A stretch of DNA of 64,000 nt from Straminergon stramineum (GCA_963920665.1 OY987271.1:16185350-16249349); one strand, 5' to 3'; positions 36,802 through 49,504 are shown, counted from the stretch's first letter. Notes: generated from the letters alone by a model not told the origin. A program made the numbers and translations.

Positions 36802-37770
36802 ACCCCTAACTAAAAGATCTAAGGCGTTTTGAGGCCCAACTTTTTTTTAAAGTAATCCAAAAATTCATTTGCCTTAAACTCTAAAGGATTGTGGTGTTTT
36901 GAGGCCCGAAATTGCTTCACAATACTTGTATCTAAAGCAAGGCTAGAATGTTCATTTAAATGTATTCTTTAAGAAATTCCAACTATAAGATCCTTTAGTT
37001 AACTTATTCAAGTACATCCTCCCAAAATTTTAGAATGAAAATTCCAATTCATTGCAAGTTCAATGTGCCTAAACTTCAAAAAGTAGTTATTTCTAGCCCT
37101 TCTCATTGGTGAAGTTTGTCTTTTAACATTTTTAGGAAGAAATGTATATGTTTTATAACTTGTGCATTTTAGTAAATATGTTGGAACATAGGTTAAAAAT
37201 ACATAGAATTATATTCAACCCAAAAATCTGTAATATTCATCTTTAAAAAATTTATAAAGTAGAAGGTAGTACTTGATGAAAGCTAAACATAAACCCCTAG
37301 TAACTTTTACACGAAATTGAGGATTGCAAAATGAAAATCCCAATTGTCATAGTGTTCTAGTAAACAATATATACATTATGTTTTTTTGTTTTATTCCAAC
37401 AATCTTAAAATTAATTGAGTTCCAAAAAGAACTTTTAGGATTTTTCTACTTCCAATGCCCGCAAAATGTAACTTTCATCATGTTATTTGGAATTGAATAG
37501 TTCAAGTACTTGTGGAAGTATCAATCTAAAAAATAAAATAAAATAATTGAATTAGTATATAAAATACATTTTTAGCTATCCGCTTTGACATTGAAATTGA
37601 AGAGAAAACTCTTTACTTTTGCAATATTTATTGGAATGATGTGAAACAAAGCTTCATATGTAGATCTGGAGGATGCACTTCATCCTATAAAGATTTCATG
37701 AAAAAAATTTAAATTATGAAGTCCATAGAGCTTGCTCAAGTTTCAAAATTCCCAAAGTGGGTTTTTTAAT
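36802..37770 (-). mobile_element. Degenerate long piggyBac-type element (family B relative)
   Basis: The left edge TTGAACCCCTAACTAAAAG resembles a decayed TTAA|CCCCTAA terminus. Internal sequence at 37590-37655, reversed, matches 59165-59240 (TTTGTTTCAYRTCATTCYAATAAATATTGCAAAA). The right terminus is too decayed to place. No ORF of note. Confidence 0.35.
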
Positions 37771-38394
37771 CCTCTAGGAGATTGTATTGTCACACGATAT
37801 TCTAAAGCAATGTTCATGCAATTTTTTCATTGTAGTTACATTGTAGTTGGTAATTGTCACACTTGCTTATAGATAATTGAATTCTATCTCTCTCTCTCTT
37901 TCTTGTCCAAAAATAGCTGAGTTTCAAATAGGAATTTACAACACAATGACCAACACAACCGGCACAAAACTTGATACATAGTAGGGTAATCGATACCCTA
38001 AAATCATGGTTTCTACTGTCAACCCTAAAGACTACAATACGGTATACACCGATTGAACCATGCAATACCTTGCACATACTATGGTACAAACGATACCAGG
38101 GAGTATCGAAGCTTCTAGAAAGCAACATGGCAATTCTAGGACAGACGTTGAACTCCGTGCTTTGAAAGTTGGACTGAGCACAGAGAGTACTCTGCGTTTG
38201 CCACTGCACACACCTCTCGACGTTGCACGAATTGCGACCTGTGCTTCTAAGTGAGCGCCCCAACATTAGGAGAGGTTCGACAAACAATATGGACAACTGA
38301 ATGACGACATAAGTTTTACACCTTGATCGTCATGAGCATTTGAGAGAGTGGAAGTTACAGTATGAAAGAAGATCTTGATTGCTTGAATGTTTAC
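37771..38394. other. Gene-free DNA
   Basis: Short CT microsatellite near 37885. The 160-codon minus-strand ORF at 38296-37814 has no recognisable domain and overlaps two plus-strand ORFs, so it is not called a gene. Confidence 0.4.
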
Positions 38395-40215
38395 AGGTAT
38401 TCTAATCTTAGGCTCCAATAACAAGGTGCAAGCATGTTGAAGACACCTAGTGTATGTCTTTCTAACACTCATGTTTGTGTGTTGGGGGCATGGGCACAGG
38501 TGAGACATGCTCGCTCAAGATTGGAATATAAACCAACAACTCCTACACTTTCGATCTTCATTTCATTTTATATTATTCTACACTATTCTCTATCAACTCG
38601 TACTGTATGATTAAGATGCGAGTAGAAAGCACAAATAATGTCAAATTCTTATTGACCGAAATGACGATGTAGGATGTTCTTTAACAATAATGTTCATAGC
38701 CAATGTATTGAGGGTTACATGAAGGCAATGGAAGATATCACAGGACCACAGGAAAGTTTTCGCACATGCTAGCTAGAATAGAATATACTAACTGAGCATG
38801 AATTTTAGAAGTTCCCACCCTCCCTCCCGATCAAACAAGATCAGTAGGGAATGTAATAACAGACTGAATGTCTCAACGGAATTTCTTGAAAAATCTTCTT
38901 GCCAAAATCTTACAAGATTCGGAAAGATTTATTACAACATATATCCATGAATTTTGTTTAAATCTTTTCTGATAAGCCTTGATTCTTGTGAGTGATTACA
39001 TTCATTTTATGATGTTTTATGACAATTCTTGCAAATGCATGAATTGGACATGAAACTTTAAATATAGTACTGTACAAAATAGAGAAAATTAGGGATTGGA
39101 ATGACAAAAAATGCCCTGAATAGGGGGGACAAAAAAAGTGTGATCTCTCTCTCACACACACGTTGAAGCATATGATATTCTATCACGAAGATTATATGGG
39201 TTGTATAACATAGGGGTGAATATCCGCGGATGCTGGGAATGTGATTTCATATACATCTGAACCGGGGATGAACGGATCTCACATGGGATGTGTTGGACAC
39301 CACGGAACAGCACCCCAATATCAAACACACACACACCAGGTATACACTGGCAAGAAACAGCCACTTGACGACTAGTGAACACACCCTAAAGAAGCAATAC
39401 CCTAAGAGGGTAGCACCTTGGGAAGTGGTTCTTACAATGCCCCCTAACAGGCACACTTTCACGTTCTTGGAGAGTGCCTATCTCGTTGCCTTGTTGCGTT
39501 ATTGCGGTGCTGTTGCAGGCTCATGATTGGGCACCTAGGGCCAAGGCTAAATTTCAATGAGTGCGTTAGGGATTAGGCCATGGATACCAATGTGGCATCA
39601 CACATTCTGTCCCCTCTCCATAACTGATGAGAGATGAGGTTTGGTAGACATTGAATCCATTATTGGCTTCAGCATCGCATTTACTTGTGGCTTGTGTGAT
39701 TTTAATTTGTGGCAATCTTTGGCTCCTATAACAAGGTGTAGTCATGTTGTAGACACCTCGCATGCGTCCTAGAACTGACCTTGCATTTGTTGTGGGATAT
39801 GGATGCAGGTGAGGCATGACTACTCAAGATTGGAAGCTCATTTCCTCACCCATAGCTTGAAGTATTTTGCTCTCTTTGAAATTTGTTAGACCCATGTTGC
39901 ATGTATCTTTTCAAACAACAATTGCACTTGTATAGTTGTGAGTGATTTGAGAATCATTGGAAACAAATGTGTTTGATTGTGACAAATTGATCTTACAAAT
40001 GGTCCCACCCACCCTCCCAATCAAGATCTTGATTGTGGTATCATCGTTGAACTTACAGATTCTAATGCTCCATGGCTCATATTCGCCAAGTTGATCCAAA
40101 AAATAGATGTAGTAAATAACAAGCTGTGTAGTCCGATGGATGTTGAATTGACAAAATAAGCCCTGTCTTGGGGTGTCAAGTAAAGAACTATCTCTCTCTC
40201 TCACATCAAGGCACA
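38395..40215. repeat. Diverged direct duplication of about 1.0-1.3 kb period
   Basis: Bases 38395-38530 and 39695-39835 share GGCTCC.ATAACAAGGTG, CATGTTG.AGACACCT and GCAGGTGAG.CATG..CTCAAGATTGGAA. Bases 39090-39165 and 40140-40205 share GAATKGACAAAA, GCCCTG and a CTCTCTCTCTCAC run. The material between (39170-39690) is less AT-rich and contains an ACACACAC run at about 39325. No ORF with a domain. Confidence 0.5.
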
Positions 40216-41668
40216 TTTTTTAGCACTAGTTGAGTTTGAATTCATCTTACTTTAAAGGATAAGGTAATCTAACCAATTATTACTCTCATTTCAATTCCAT
40301 CCTCATGTACCTGTGGTATACATTCTAGAATAAAAATGTATTCCCTATATAAATGAGGGCGAAATTCAAGTGAGTGGTAATAGGCTTGAAAGGCAATCAA
40401 TGGGCCATATTGGTTAGACTAGGAGATGGGTGTGTGAATGGTTGAGTATACCAAAATCGGCGAAAGTCCATATCCATACAATTCACTACAAGGCTAGCCA
40501 AAAAAACTTTGCTCAAAGAAAGTAAACACAATGATTCAGAGAGAGACACATGGTAGTGTAGGTTAAGCATTGGAGGGGATCCTTTCATAACCCTACAATG
40601 GATCTAGCCAAAAATGTCCAGTGACATCATCTACCCATCCTATTATGATAAATTTGAAAATGCCAAGAATTCAAATTTTATCCAATCTACAATTTCTCAT
40701 AATATTTAGAAGTCCAAATTTTTTTGGAAAAGTACATTATTTTTTCTCTTCTATGGGCTTTTGAAAATATGACTTAATTCAACCCCTTCAAAAGTCCATA
40801 ACTACTATTTTAAGATCAATATCAAATAAAGCAATATAATTTCTAAGCACTTCAATCTACACTACAATACATGACGAATTACTTATACAATAACAAAAAT
40901 ATTTTTTCATTAAAAAAGACTCTTACAAAGTGCTATATAGAGCTTTTTGAATTTGTACTACAATTTTAAAAATCCATCACTCTTTACTTAAAGGAGAGAC
41001 CTTCTAAATAATTACACAATTGTCTTTGCATTCAAGTTGAAAATATATGTTCAAATTTGTAGCTACAACAATGTAGTGAATTATCTACAAATGAATGTAG
41101 CTTGCAATACAAAGGTCTTGCAGAAAACAATACTATGAGAGGTCCACTCAACCATGCCCACACCTAAGTGTGAAGTTTAGTAATAAATAAATAAATTTTA
41201 TTTTTTTTAATTCTTCAATTACTGTGATAGGCTAGAGGAAGAGTTGTATGGAAGTGATGCATCCATCTAATATTATATTTTTCATTCATAATTAGTCACA
41301 AAATGGGAGCATTTATAATGAAAGAATCTTGAGTTCAATTTCATAGTCTTATCTTTTTAAAGATTAAATCCTAAACATGTAAAATAACTCCCAAACACAG
41401 ACTTTGAATGTATTCCCTAATTTATGACTTTGAATTCCTAAGCTCTCTAATGTTTATATTTTGAATGATGGATAAAGTGTTTCTATGCAATGTTTGTGTA
41501 AAGAATTTCTCATTCATCCAAAGCATCTTTTAAAGTTTTATGAGACAACCTCCTAATATGACCAATTTGATGATATTAAGGCAAATTATATAATTATACA
41601 AAGATGTTGACAAAAATGTTCAAACTTTCAAAAAAAGATTTGCTCATTCAAGGATTAAGGGTGAAGGG
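40216..41668. other. Gene-free AT-rich DNA
   Basis: Nothing recognisable as a gene or bounded element. Confidence 0.5.
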
Positions 41669-41672
41669 TTAA

Positions 41673-42232
41673 CCCCTCAAGGACCAAAGGATATCCAAAA
41701 TTGTGGAAATATATTGTAAAATGCAACTTATAATAATAATTAAAGGTTGATTTTCAAAATGAAGTTGTAATATATGAACCATAGATCATATCTATAATGG
41801 TTAATTCAATTGCTATGCTAACCAACATATTTTATAAAATATTTTGAAACCAAAAATTAAAAATTCTTTCTAAAATTGACTATAGATTGAATACTTTTAA
41901 CTTTCAAAAGATTTTTTTCTTTGAATTCGAAATGTTCAATTCTAATTATGATGATTTTTTAAGGCTTTTGTTTTATTTATTTAGCTCATTTATGAGGGGT
42001 CATATTCTAATTTAAAAACATTAAATTTTGAAGTAGAGATACATATATTCTTTGAACTATAGAAGATTTGCAAAAGAGAATTGTAAAAATATCTATTGTA
42101 TAGATGTAAAAGGACTAACACAAGAATACAAAATGATTAGAAGAATGAAAAAAATGAAAAAGAAACATATGTTGGAGACAAATTTGCCTTTCTTCATTGT
42201 TCAAAATTTAAATGCAAGCAATCCTCTAGGGT
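41673..42232. mobile_element. piggyBac-type MITE, short family A, degenerate copy 3
   Basis: TTAA (41669-41672) is followed by CCCCTCAAGGACC. About 560 bp later CCTCTAGGGTTTAA matches a decayed right end. The length equals family A, and the block near 41755-41830 (AAGTTGTAATATATGAACCA, ATAATGGTTAATTCAATTGC) aligns with the A-family 'AAGTTGTAGA..GGTTAGATTCACCAATGC' block. The internal ORF 42052-42267 is not conserved in the other copies. Confidence 0.5.
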
Positions 42233-42236
42233 TTAA

Positions 42237-43216
42237 AATATTGTGCTTCAATCATCTTATTGGTTAGCTTACCTTAGTACTCCCTTTCACTTTCCTTGAA
42301 CACTTTAAAGACATGACTTGTAGGATTTTTTTCATTATTTTTTTGGATTGCACAAAAAATGATCTCTAGTGAAGCTATTTCATCTTTTAGTGTGGATGAA
42401 ATATATAAAATATGGATGAAAATACATGTATTCATCCATAGTAGAGTACTATCATCTTGATTTTGTAACAATTGAGTAATTTCATCCATAGAAAATAGGG
42501 GAATCTATTGCCAAATATTTTCTTAAAAAATTGTATAGCTTTTGAGCAAAAAATTGCCTCCAATAACATTGGACATGAGGTGTGTATTATAAAAGTTATG
42601 AAAAATTGTATTGTTCTAACTATACTCACAATAGCATTATAAAGAAAGTCAAGATTCAACATCATAGTCTCTAAACTTCATATTATACTTGATGTTAAAT
42701 TCTCATAAACTTTTTATGGGAAATGAATAGTTTGTTACAAGTAATTCTAAGTCTTCTCGTGAACATAAAAAATAGAGGTTGTCATACCTTCTTTGAGACT
42801 AAAACTTTTATGAAGAATGAGAAGGTATGCAATGAAAAGAGAAGTCAATAGGAATCCTTATCCATGAAGGTGCGACCCCCCTTTTGGTGTCATGTGGAGA
42901 ATGGATCAAACTAAACTAAATTAAACTCTGCACACAAAAGCTTATGCATGCCCATTTTCCACGTCTAGAAGAGAAGAAGAAAACTTCTCAATCTTCACAA
43001 AATGGGTCCTCCACAATTCAAGGGGAGAGAGACACATCCTCATTTTTTAAAGATTGAGAATGGGTAGTGGAGGTAGGACCACTTCTAAAAAAATTGTCTT
43101 TATGAGTGCTAATAATGATTCAAGAATACTTCATTGTTGTTCAAATAAAAAAAATCCTTCATTGGGGTACAAAAACTTATATGAGCACAACATATGTTTG
43201 TCATTTGAAGCCTATT
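42237..43216. other. Gene-free DNA
   Basis: No gene. TACTCCCTTTCACTTTCC at about 42273 is mildly Stowaway-like, but no partner end was found. Confidence 0.4.
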
Positions 43217-43220
43217 TTAA

Positions 43221-43610
43221 CCCCTAAAGTTCCTTCACTAAGTTTTCACCAAAAACGCTCAAAAACTGCCATTTCTATGGCAAGGTGTTTTTTTCATTTT
43301 TTTTCAATTTTTGCCATATCTAACCATAGGATTTTGTAGTAGGGTGGTTCAGGAATATATGGCATTTTTTGTGGAAGGTTTGACCACGTGGATTGGAAGA
43401 AATTAGTGTTTAGGGTGACCCAAAACCTTTTTTTGGTGCTTCAAAAATCTGGGCAACTGCACTTTGCATGGGCTAATTCACCCTTGTCAATGTGCATGTC
43501 ACTTGTGTAACATTGAATTCATTGTCCATAATAAGTAAACTACATGCTCTGCAAAATTCAAGTTGTTTTGAATTGTAGAACATGTAGGAAAAAATTGAAA
43601 TGTGCAAGTA
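43221..43610 (+). mobile_element. piggyBac-type element, long family B, truncated copy
   Basis: TTAA (43217-43220) then CCCCTAAAGTTCC. The following 390 bp parallels 57114-57500 (TTTTCACCAAAAACGCTC, ATTTCTA, AACCATAGGAT.TTGTAGTA, CCTTTTTTTGG, GAACATGTAGGAAAAAATT). The homology then fades and no GGGGTTAA right end follows. Confidence 0.6.
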
Positions 43611-44398
43611 TGTTTTCAAAAAAAGGCATACACTAGCAAATTTTTATACTTCAATATGTTCTTCATAAAAACATATTTACACAAACAAAACAGTCATCAC
43701 CTCCAAGGTTTATTCCTCTATCATAAAAAATTCTTAGCAACCTAAGATTGTAAAATCTCACCAATTTGTAGAAGAGATTGAGTTCTTGAACCTATTGCTC
43801 TTAGGGTAGGTTGAAAACAGGGTTCTAGTAATCAAAATGACAGGCTTCTTCCATCACTCATTGAGTCTGTCATGAGGGCCCTAACTCACCAACTAAAAAA
43901 TGCAGAATGCACACAAGTACTCAGGCACATGTACCTACCTATAGTCCTAACACACTACACACTACCTTGGAGCCAGCTATAAGGGGGGTAGTAGTTGCTT
44001 GGAGTCGGGCTATACAGAGTGTGGTTGGTGCCAGTTAGCTAAGCTTGATTGTAGTGAGTCCCTTCCCCACCCTCTCCCTTGCCCGTTATGCCCTCTCCTC
44101 TACCTTCATCCCTTACTTGGCTTCCCTCGCTTGGTATGGCCTTCTCCACCTGGGCACCCTCATTCCTTGCCTAGCTACCCTATCCTATAAAATTGGCCCT
44201 TGTGCCCCCATTACCTAAAAAACCCAAACCACTTGATTGATGTTGGCACTCCATGAACTCTAGAAACTCTAGCCTATGAACTCCAACCTCTAAAATTGTG
44301 AGGACATTAGTTTAGGTAGAAATTATAGCTGAAAATTGTCTTAGGCCATTCTAGAGTTGAGAAGTATATTATGAAACATTTTTTGAAACTTATAATTA
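43611..44398. other. Gene-free DNA, C-rich patch at 44060-44170
   Basis: A pyrimidine-rich CCCT/CCTC patch gives a Pro/Leu-rich 63-codon ORF (43999-44190) judged to be compositional. No gene. Confidence 0.4.
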
Positions 44399-44650
44399 CT
44401 ATCCTAAGTAGGGGAAAAAATAGAAAGGAAGGAACCAAAGTAATTTAGAAGAAAGGGAAAAAAAATGTGGAAATAGGCCAAAAGAAATTGAGAAAGTCCA
44501 AAGAAATTTGTAAAGAAAGTCCAAAGAAAGAGGTAAATTGGGTCCCAAAAAAATGTAAACAAAGGGAAAAAATGTAAAAAAAAAAAAGAATTGTAAGCAA
44601 AAGGAAAAATGTAAACAAAGGCCCCCCCCCAAAAGAACTTGGGAATAAAA
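44399..44650. repeat. Purine-rich low-complexity tract
   Basis: About 250 bp dominated by A and G on the plus strand, with short tandem blocks (AAAGTCCAAAGAAA twice; GTAAACAAAGG and GGAAAAAATGTAAA repeated) and a 9-10 base C run. Minus-strand ORFs here are Phe/Leu-rich artefacts. It lies just beyond the 3' end of the transposase relic. Confidence 0.75.
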
Positions 44651-44689
44651 ATAATGTACCTTCAAAGGGTTCTACAACATTCATGGCAT

Positions 44690-46060
44690 TCATCCCCATA
44701 GTTGATTGGTCCACAGTGAAACTCCTCAAAGCAACCGCAATTTAGACAAAGGTATGTCCTATTGTTTGCACAACAATAGAAACTACAAGATCAATCACTA
44801 CAAAGTACACAAGGGTGGCATTTGCAAGTCCATGTTGGCAAATGTCTCCTTGGATCTTGGTCCTCAACATCTATCACTCATCCTTCCCAATTTTGTAGTA
44901 GAGCTTTACACAAATTTTTCTTAAATTGTAGGTGTGTCATTGGACTTCTATCATTGTCAAGTTGTCTCAAAACGCCTTGGTATAATATAAACATATTCAC
45001 CACAATCGTGTCCAAGAGGAAAGAAAACACATGGTGCCACCATTTGTGTGATCTAGTTTGACATGAATATGATGCCCTCAATTGATCCGCAACATCCACT
45101 CCCCTCATATGGGTGGTATACTCCAAATGAATTAGTGAAGTAGGAATGGGATTCCTATGGGCTCCATCTCTACGAGGCACGATAGGAATTGGGACACAAG
45201 GAAATCCTATTGGCAATGCATGTGTGGAAATTAGAAGCACCGGGCACCGATTTTTCTATGATACACAAGAAATTCCCCTACTTTTGTGCATTTTCCATTG
45301 CAATATCCCTTGTGGAGAGTTCTTCCAATCTTTCAATGTCTTCAACTCCAAAGGCACTAGAAGAAAACTGCATTGTAGTGAACAAATGCTAGCCCACATT
45401 TTTTGTAAATTGCGTTTACTTCAACGCAATTTTCTGAAAACTGCGTTGCTGTGAACAGAGTTTACAAAAAATGTAGGCTAGCATTTGTTCACTACAACAC
45501 AGTTTTCTTCTAGTGAGGTAAACCTATATGATTACAATGTATTGTCCCCGTTGCATAAATGTGGATAGAGGCCAACTCCATAAATAAGCCTATGCTAGAG
45601 AAAAAATTATATGTAACAAGAACATAACCCTTGTCCTCAAGGCCTTGTACTAAGTCCATTACCACATTGTGAGCTAATCTAGGCTCTTGTCGAACAACCA
45701 CTAGCACCTCATCCAATCCTAAATTTGGATTGGCTCCACAATAAATGTCAAAGTTATATACGTAGTTTGACGTAGAATCGGCGAGGCACCACACCTTATT
45801 GCCCCATTTTGTGGTTTTGGGGGCATGTGTTGCCTAGTGGGACAATAGGACCCTTTAGACCTAATCATCATCTCATCTATAGTTAGGTATAATCTTTGAG
45901 GCATAATCAACAGTTGAAGTAGACAACCACTTCTATTCTACCAGGCATAATCAACCAAGACTTTTGATTCAATGACTCTATCCCATAAGTATTTCAATTG
46001 TAGAACAAAATCAAACATTCAGTATTTTAATGCTAGAGGAGCTACATGATAGTGTTGAAT
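44690..46060 (-). pseudogene. piggyBac-like transposase relic (DDE_Tnp_1_7)
   Basis: Minus-strand fragments in order. About 46010-45795 carries RLYLTIDEMMIRSKG, with an in-frame TAG just upstream and a frameshift near 45790. Then 45794-45516 carries WCLADSTSNYVYNFDIYCG and VLVTYNFFSSIGLFMELASI..YATGTI. Then 45310-44878 carries MHKS, PVLLISTHALP, HLEYTTHMRGVDVADQLR and SHKWWHHVFSFLLDTIVVNM. Finally 44830-44690, in another frame, is Cys-rich (CKCHPC, CLNCGC). These match the catalytic core and C-terminal zinc-binding part of piggyBac/PGBD transposases; MRGVDVADQLR and the WW-containing motif are diagnostic. It is broken by a stop, frameshifts and the CACTA MITE at 45355-45515. No N-terminal part and no flanking TTAA/CCCC ends were found for this copy. 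Confidence 0.85.
45355..45515. mobile_element. CACTA-type MITE inserted in the transposase relic
   Basis: 161 bp from CACTAG to CTAGTG, with a 3-bp target duplication AGG on both sides (45352-45354, 45516-45518). Near-perfect inverted arms extend over 50 bp (CACTAGAAGAAAACTGCATT at the left; CACTAGAAGAAAACTGTGTT at the right in reverse complement), so it folds almost end to end. It splits the DDE domain between the ATGTI/GLP part and the PQG..MHKS part. Confidence 0.9.
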
Positions 46061-46819
46061 TGGCATTATGGTTTGGCCAACTAGCTTGCACTATAAGCTC
46101 ACCAACCACCTCCCCGTACAACTAAATTGGCACTACCCTACAACTTCTCTAATATGTTATGTCTTTTCTTTTGTCAAATTTTCAATAGCCTTGGGATCAT
46201 TTTGCCATTGAAGTTTACAGCATTCCATGAAGCCAAACAATTAAAGCCACTATATGTTTTTTTCATCTTTTGATGCATCATCTAGCCTAACCTTTTGTTT
46301 GTCCTTCTATCCCCTAGTTGTTAGCACTATGCTTTATGTATAAGAACATTTCAACGTTTCAAAATCTTAAAATTACAATGTGTTCAATTAGGCATCATAA
46401 ATATAGTGCATAATAACATTCATAGTTGTAGTGTATATTATGCATATTTTGTATGTGATTGAAATTGTAAGAATATCTAAAGGATTATGAATGGAAAAAT
46501 AGAAAAGGTAGTTACAACCTTTGTTGAGTACTTGAGTGGATAATGACAAATGTGTTGTATTTTGTGAAAATTAGACATGAATAATTGATGGGTACATGTA
46601 TCATTCTACCATTAGTGGTTAAACTTTTCCAACATGTATGAATTATGATTTTCATTGATAATTTCAAGTAAAATTGAAAGCAAAGAGGTGGGGTGGATTC
46701 TTAAAATGGCCCCATGAACTGCTCATTTCATGTAGTCGACACAATTAGAAAATTTTACAAGTTTCTAGCATTCAAAACCTTGATTACAAGCCAATTCCAA
46801 CCTAATCTTCAAAACCAAA
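46061..46819. other. Gene-free DNA 5' of the transposase relic
   Basis: The missing N-terminal part of the transposase would be expected here on the minus strand. I could not recognise it with confidence. Confidence 0.35.
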
Positions 46820-47310
46820 CCCTAGCAATTGAATACCCTACTAAAACCATCAAGCCCACAATCTGGATCTCCAAAATCCCAAAATAAACCACTCAACAAA
46901 CATCTAATTCACATGCGCGTTCGTCTCTAGTAGTCATTAAATTGAACTCTTAAATTCTACAATTTCTAACCATGATACACTTTTAGAGAAGCTCAAAGCG
47001 TAAGAAGGATTTAGGGCAATGAGAAACAATCAAGGAAAACCTCTCCCAACTATAGCAACAAGAACAACGTAACCTACAAACATTCAATTCTTTACACTCA
47101 ACTTCTGAACTATACCCAACAAACATCCAACCCTACACTAAAACCAACCAAACCGTAACCCTGAACCTTCCAAACCTAAACAACCATTTCACCTATGCGT
47201 CCATCTCTTAGCACTCACGCTCAACTCTTGAATTCTACAATTACCAACCATGACGCACTTTCACAAAAGCTCAAAGCTTAAAAAGGATTCAGGGCATAGT
47301 GAAACAAGAT
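46820..47310. repeat. Tandem duplication, period about 260 bp
   Basis: Two copies share ACTAAAACCA, AACAAACATC, CTCTTGAATTCTACAATT, ACCATGA.ACACTTT and AAGCTCAAAGC.TAA.AAGGATT.AGGGCA. Non-coding. Confidence 0.65.
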
Positions 47311-48571
47311 TATTTGAAACATAGGAGTGAAAATCTCATGACACCAAGCCTCAAGGGTGAAATCAAAGCATCGAGTTAGCATGAACTCTCTTCTCCATTT
47401 ACTAAAAAATTTGAGCGTAGGAAACTAGCGTGGCAAATTCATGCTTGACCCTAATTGCTCAAACCTAATCTCTTAGCAGCTTGGATCAATGGCGTTGTAT
47501 TTTTAAAGACTGATGACAATGAGTGGGGTTCCACCATTTTTTATGTGTAGATCAACAACGGGGGGACAAATCAATCATCGACATTTTTCTTTTCAAATCA
47601 ATAACATGGGAGGGGGTTCCATTTTTTTTGAACAAGATCAATGGTCCTTAATTTTTAAATATTCAAGAAAGGACAGGGGGCCAAGTAGGCACAGGTTGAC
47701 ATGCATCTTTTGGGTGTATAGTGAATGACTATGTATTTAATGATTTTATGAGCCAAAAGTAAAAGAATCCTTCATAAAAAAATTGAGGCTTGAGGCATTT
47801 AGTTTTTGAGCAACAATTATCTATTGTATATGTATGTGAAGCGCATATTTGTTTTTCATAAATTACATAAGATAAGGATACTATAAGTTATCCATTTTCA
47901 AAATAGTAGACCCTTATCAATTACCTTTGCTTAGACATAAGTGTCAAAAAAAATACTTAGTACAGTCCTCCCTATATTAAACCATTTTGGACAACATTTT
48001 TAAGAATAAGAAATTCTTTTTCAATTTTCTTTTCTATACAATCTAAATTGAGTTGTCTTTCTATTCTCTCATTCAAAACTAAGATTGTTATACATACAAA
48101 AAAAAGTCAAAATTGTTCAATATTCTTTGAAAGCATCACTACCGATTACATTCAATTTGACCACAACCTCAAGAATTAGCTAGGCACTTACTACCTCATG
48201 AGATGTTGCAGTGAACAAAAGATCCAATACTCTACACCTACCACCTTGTAAAGTCCTCACTAAAGTTCTTCCCTTTCTTATCACATCTCTCACTAACCTC
48301 TACATCTTCCACTAAGGCTATAGTCAAAGTTGACCAAGTTGGCACAAGTGTAAAATTGCTTGCTTCAAAGGCCCTTCATTGCCAAGCAAATGTAAAAGTG
48401 ATAGGAGGAATACAACTTGTACCATGAAGGGGTGTTGATATAGAGCCATTTTTCTCTAGACAAGTGTGGCAAGCCTAGAGTGGCATTGCTAACGCTATTG
48501 GCAAGGCCTCATAGTGATGCTCCTAGTGTTGGAAGATTTTCTATTTGGAGAAAGCATTGATGTTTCTATCA
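47311..48571. other. Gene-free DNA with dispersed repeat at 47480-47740
   Basis: Bases 47480-47740 contain several ATCAATGG..TTTTT-type blocks with G-runs that resemble 1645-1770. The rest holds nothing recognisable. Confidence 0.4.
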
Positions 48572-48575
48572 TTAA

Positions 48576-49500
48576 CCCCTAAACGCCCAAACTGCGTTTT
48601 TTGGCAACATAGCGATTTTGGGCAGCTCACTACGAATGGAGTTTTTCTTATTTTTCTTTGAAATTTTCACACAACATGTGCCCGAGGAGTATCTTTAAGA
48701 CCCAACAATTTTCATAACTTTTGACTTCATGGTTAAAAAGTTATTGCATGATATGTAATTTTCAGTGCTCCTCGGGCAGCCCAAAAATTTCTTAAAAAAA
48801 CACTTTTTTAAGAAATAAAAATTTGAAATTGATTTTCTAGATTTATATGTACATGGAAAGCTTTGAATCATTCCATTTTGATTTATGAGATGAAAGTTAT
48901 GAGGCGTTTTAGTTTGCGGGCAGTTTCGGATTCCCTACTCTAAAATAAACTTTGAAGTCCTTTATTTCACTCAATTTTCAATATTTTTTGAAAAAAATAA
49001 AATGATAGGGTGTGTATTGTTTATTAAAACATTACAACCATTGGGATTAAAAATTTTCAATTCCATAACGAAATTCTTCACAATTTAGTATTTTGAATCA
49101 TTCTCTACTTCTTTGTACTTACTTCTTTTTTCCTATATGTTGTACAATTTCAAATGATTTGAATTTTTTCAAGCACATAGACAACTTGCCTTGAAGAGTG
49201 AATCCAAAGAGTAACCACCATTTTGGAATTTTTTTCATACAAATGTGGCCTTGTGAAGTGCAGCTGCCCGTTTTTTCACAGGGCCCAAAAAAGGATTTTT
49301 GCTAATTCAAACACTAATATCTTACAATCTACACGGTGGAAAATTCTGAAATTTTTTCCGCATCTTCTCAAATAAGTTTAGTACAAGATCTTACGGTTAC
49401 ATGTGTCCAAAAATGTTTTTTTCCTAAAATTTGGTACTTGTTCTAGAAATGACAGTTTGAGAGCATTTTTGGTGAAAACATAGTTGAAAACATTTAGGGG
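48576..49500 (+). mobile_element. piggyBac-type non-autonomous element, long family B, copy 1
   Basis: 925 bp flanked by TTAA (48572-48575, 49501-49504). Left end CCCCTAAACGCCCAAACTG; right end in reverse complement CCCCTAAATGTTTTCAACTA. The interior has no ORF. Subterminal landmarks TTTTTTGGCAACATAGCGAT, TGGTACTTGTTCTAGAAATG and ATTTTTGGTGAAAACATAGT recur in the reversed copy at 57114-58058. Confidence 0.88.
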
Positions 49501-49504
49501 TTAA

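Noticed and set aside
37814..38296. 160-codon minus-strand ORF
   Set aside because: No recognisable domain, overlapped by plus-strand ORFs, AT-rich repeat setting. Not enough to call a gene.
44399..44729. Phe/Leu-rich minus-strand ORFs resembling membrane proteins
   Set aside because: Produced by a purine-rich low-complexity tract; no real transmembrane protein signature.
45146..45454. Plus-strand ORFs of 102 and 67 codons
   Set aside because: They are shadows of the minus-strand transposase relic and run into the CACTA MITE.
43221..49500. 43221 and 49500 as the two ends of one autonomous piggyBac element enclosing the transposase
   Set aside because: 48576 begins a complete element with its own TTAA flanks that accounts for the right end at 49500, and 43221-43610 is a truncated family B copy.
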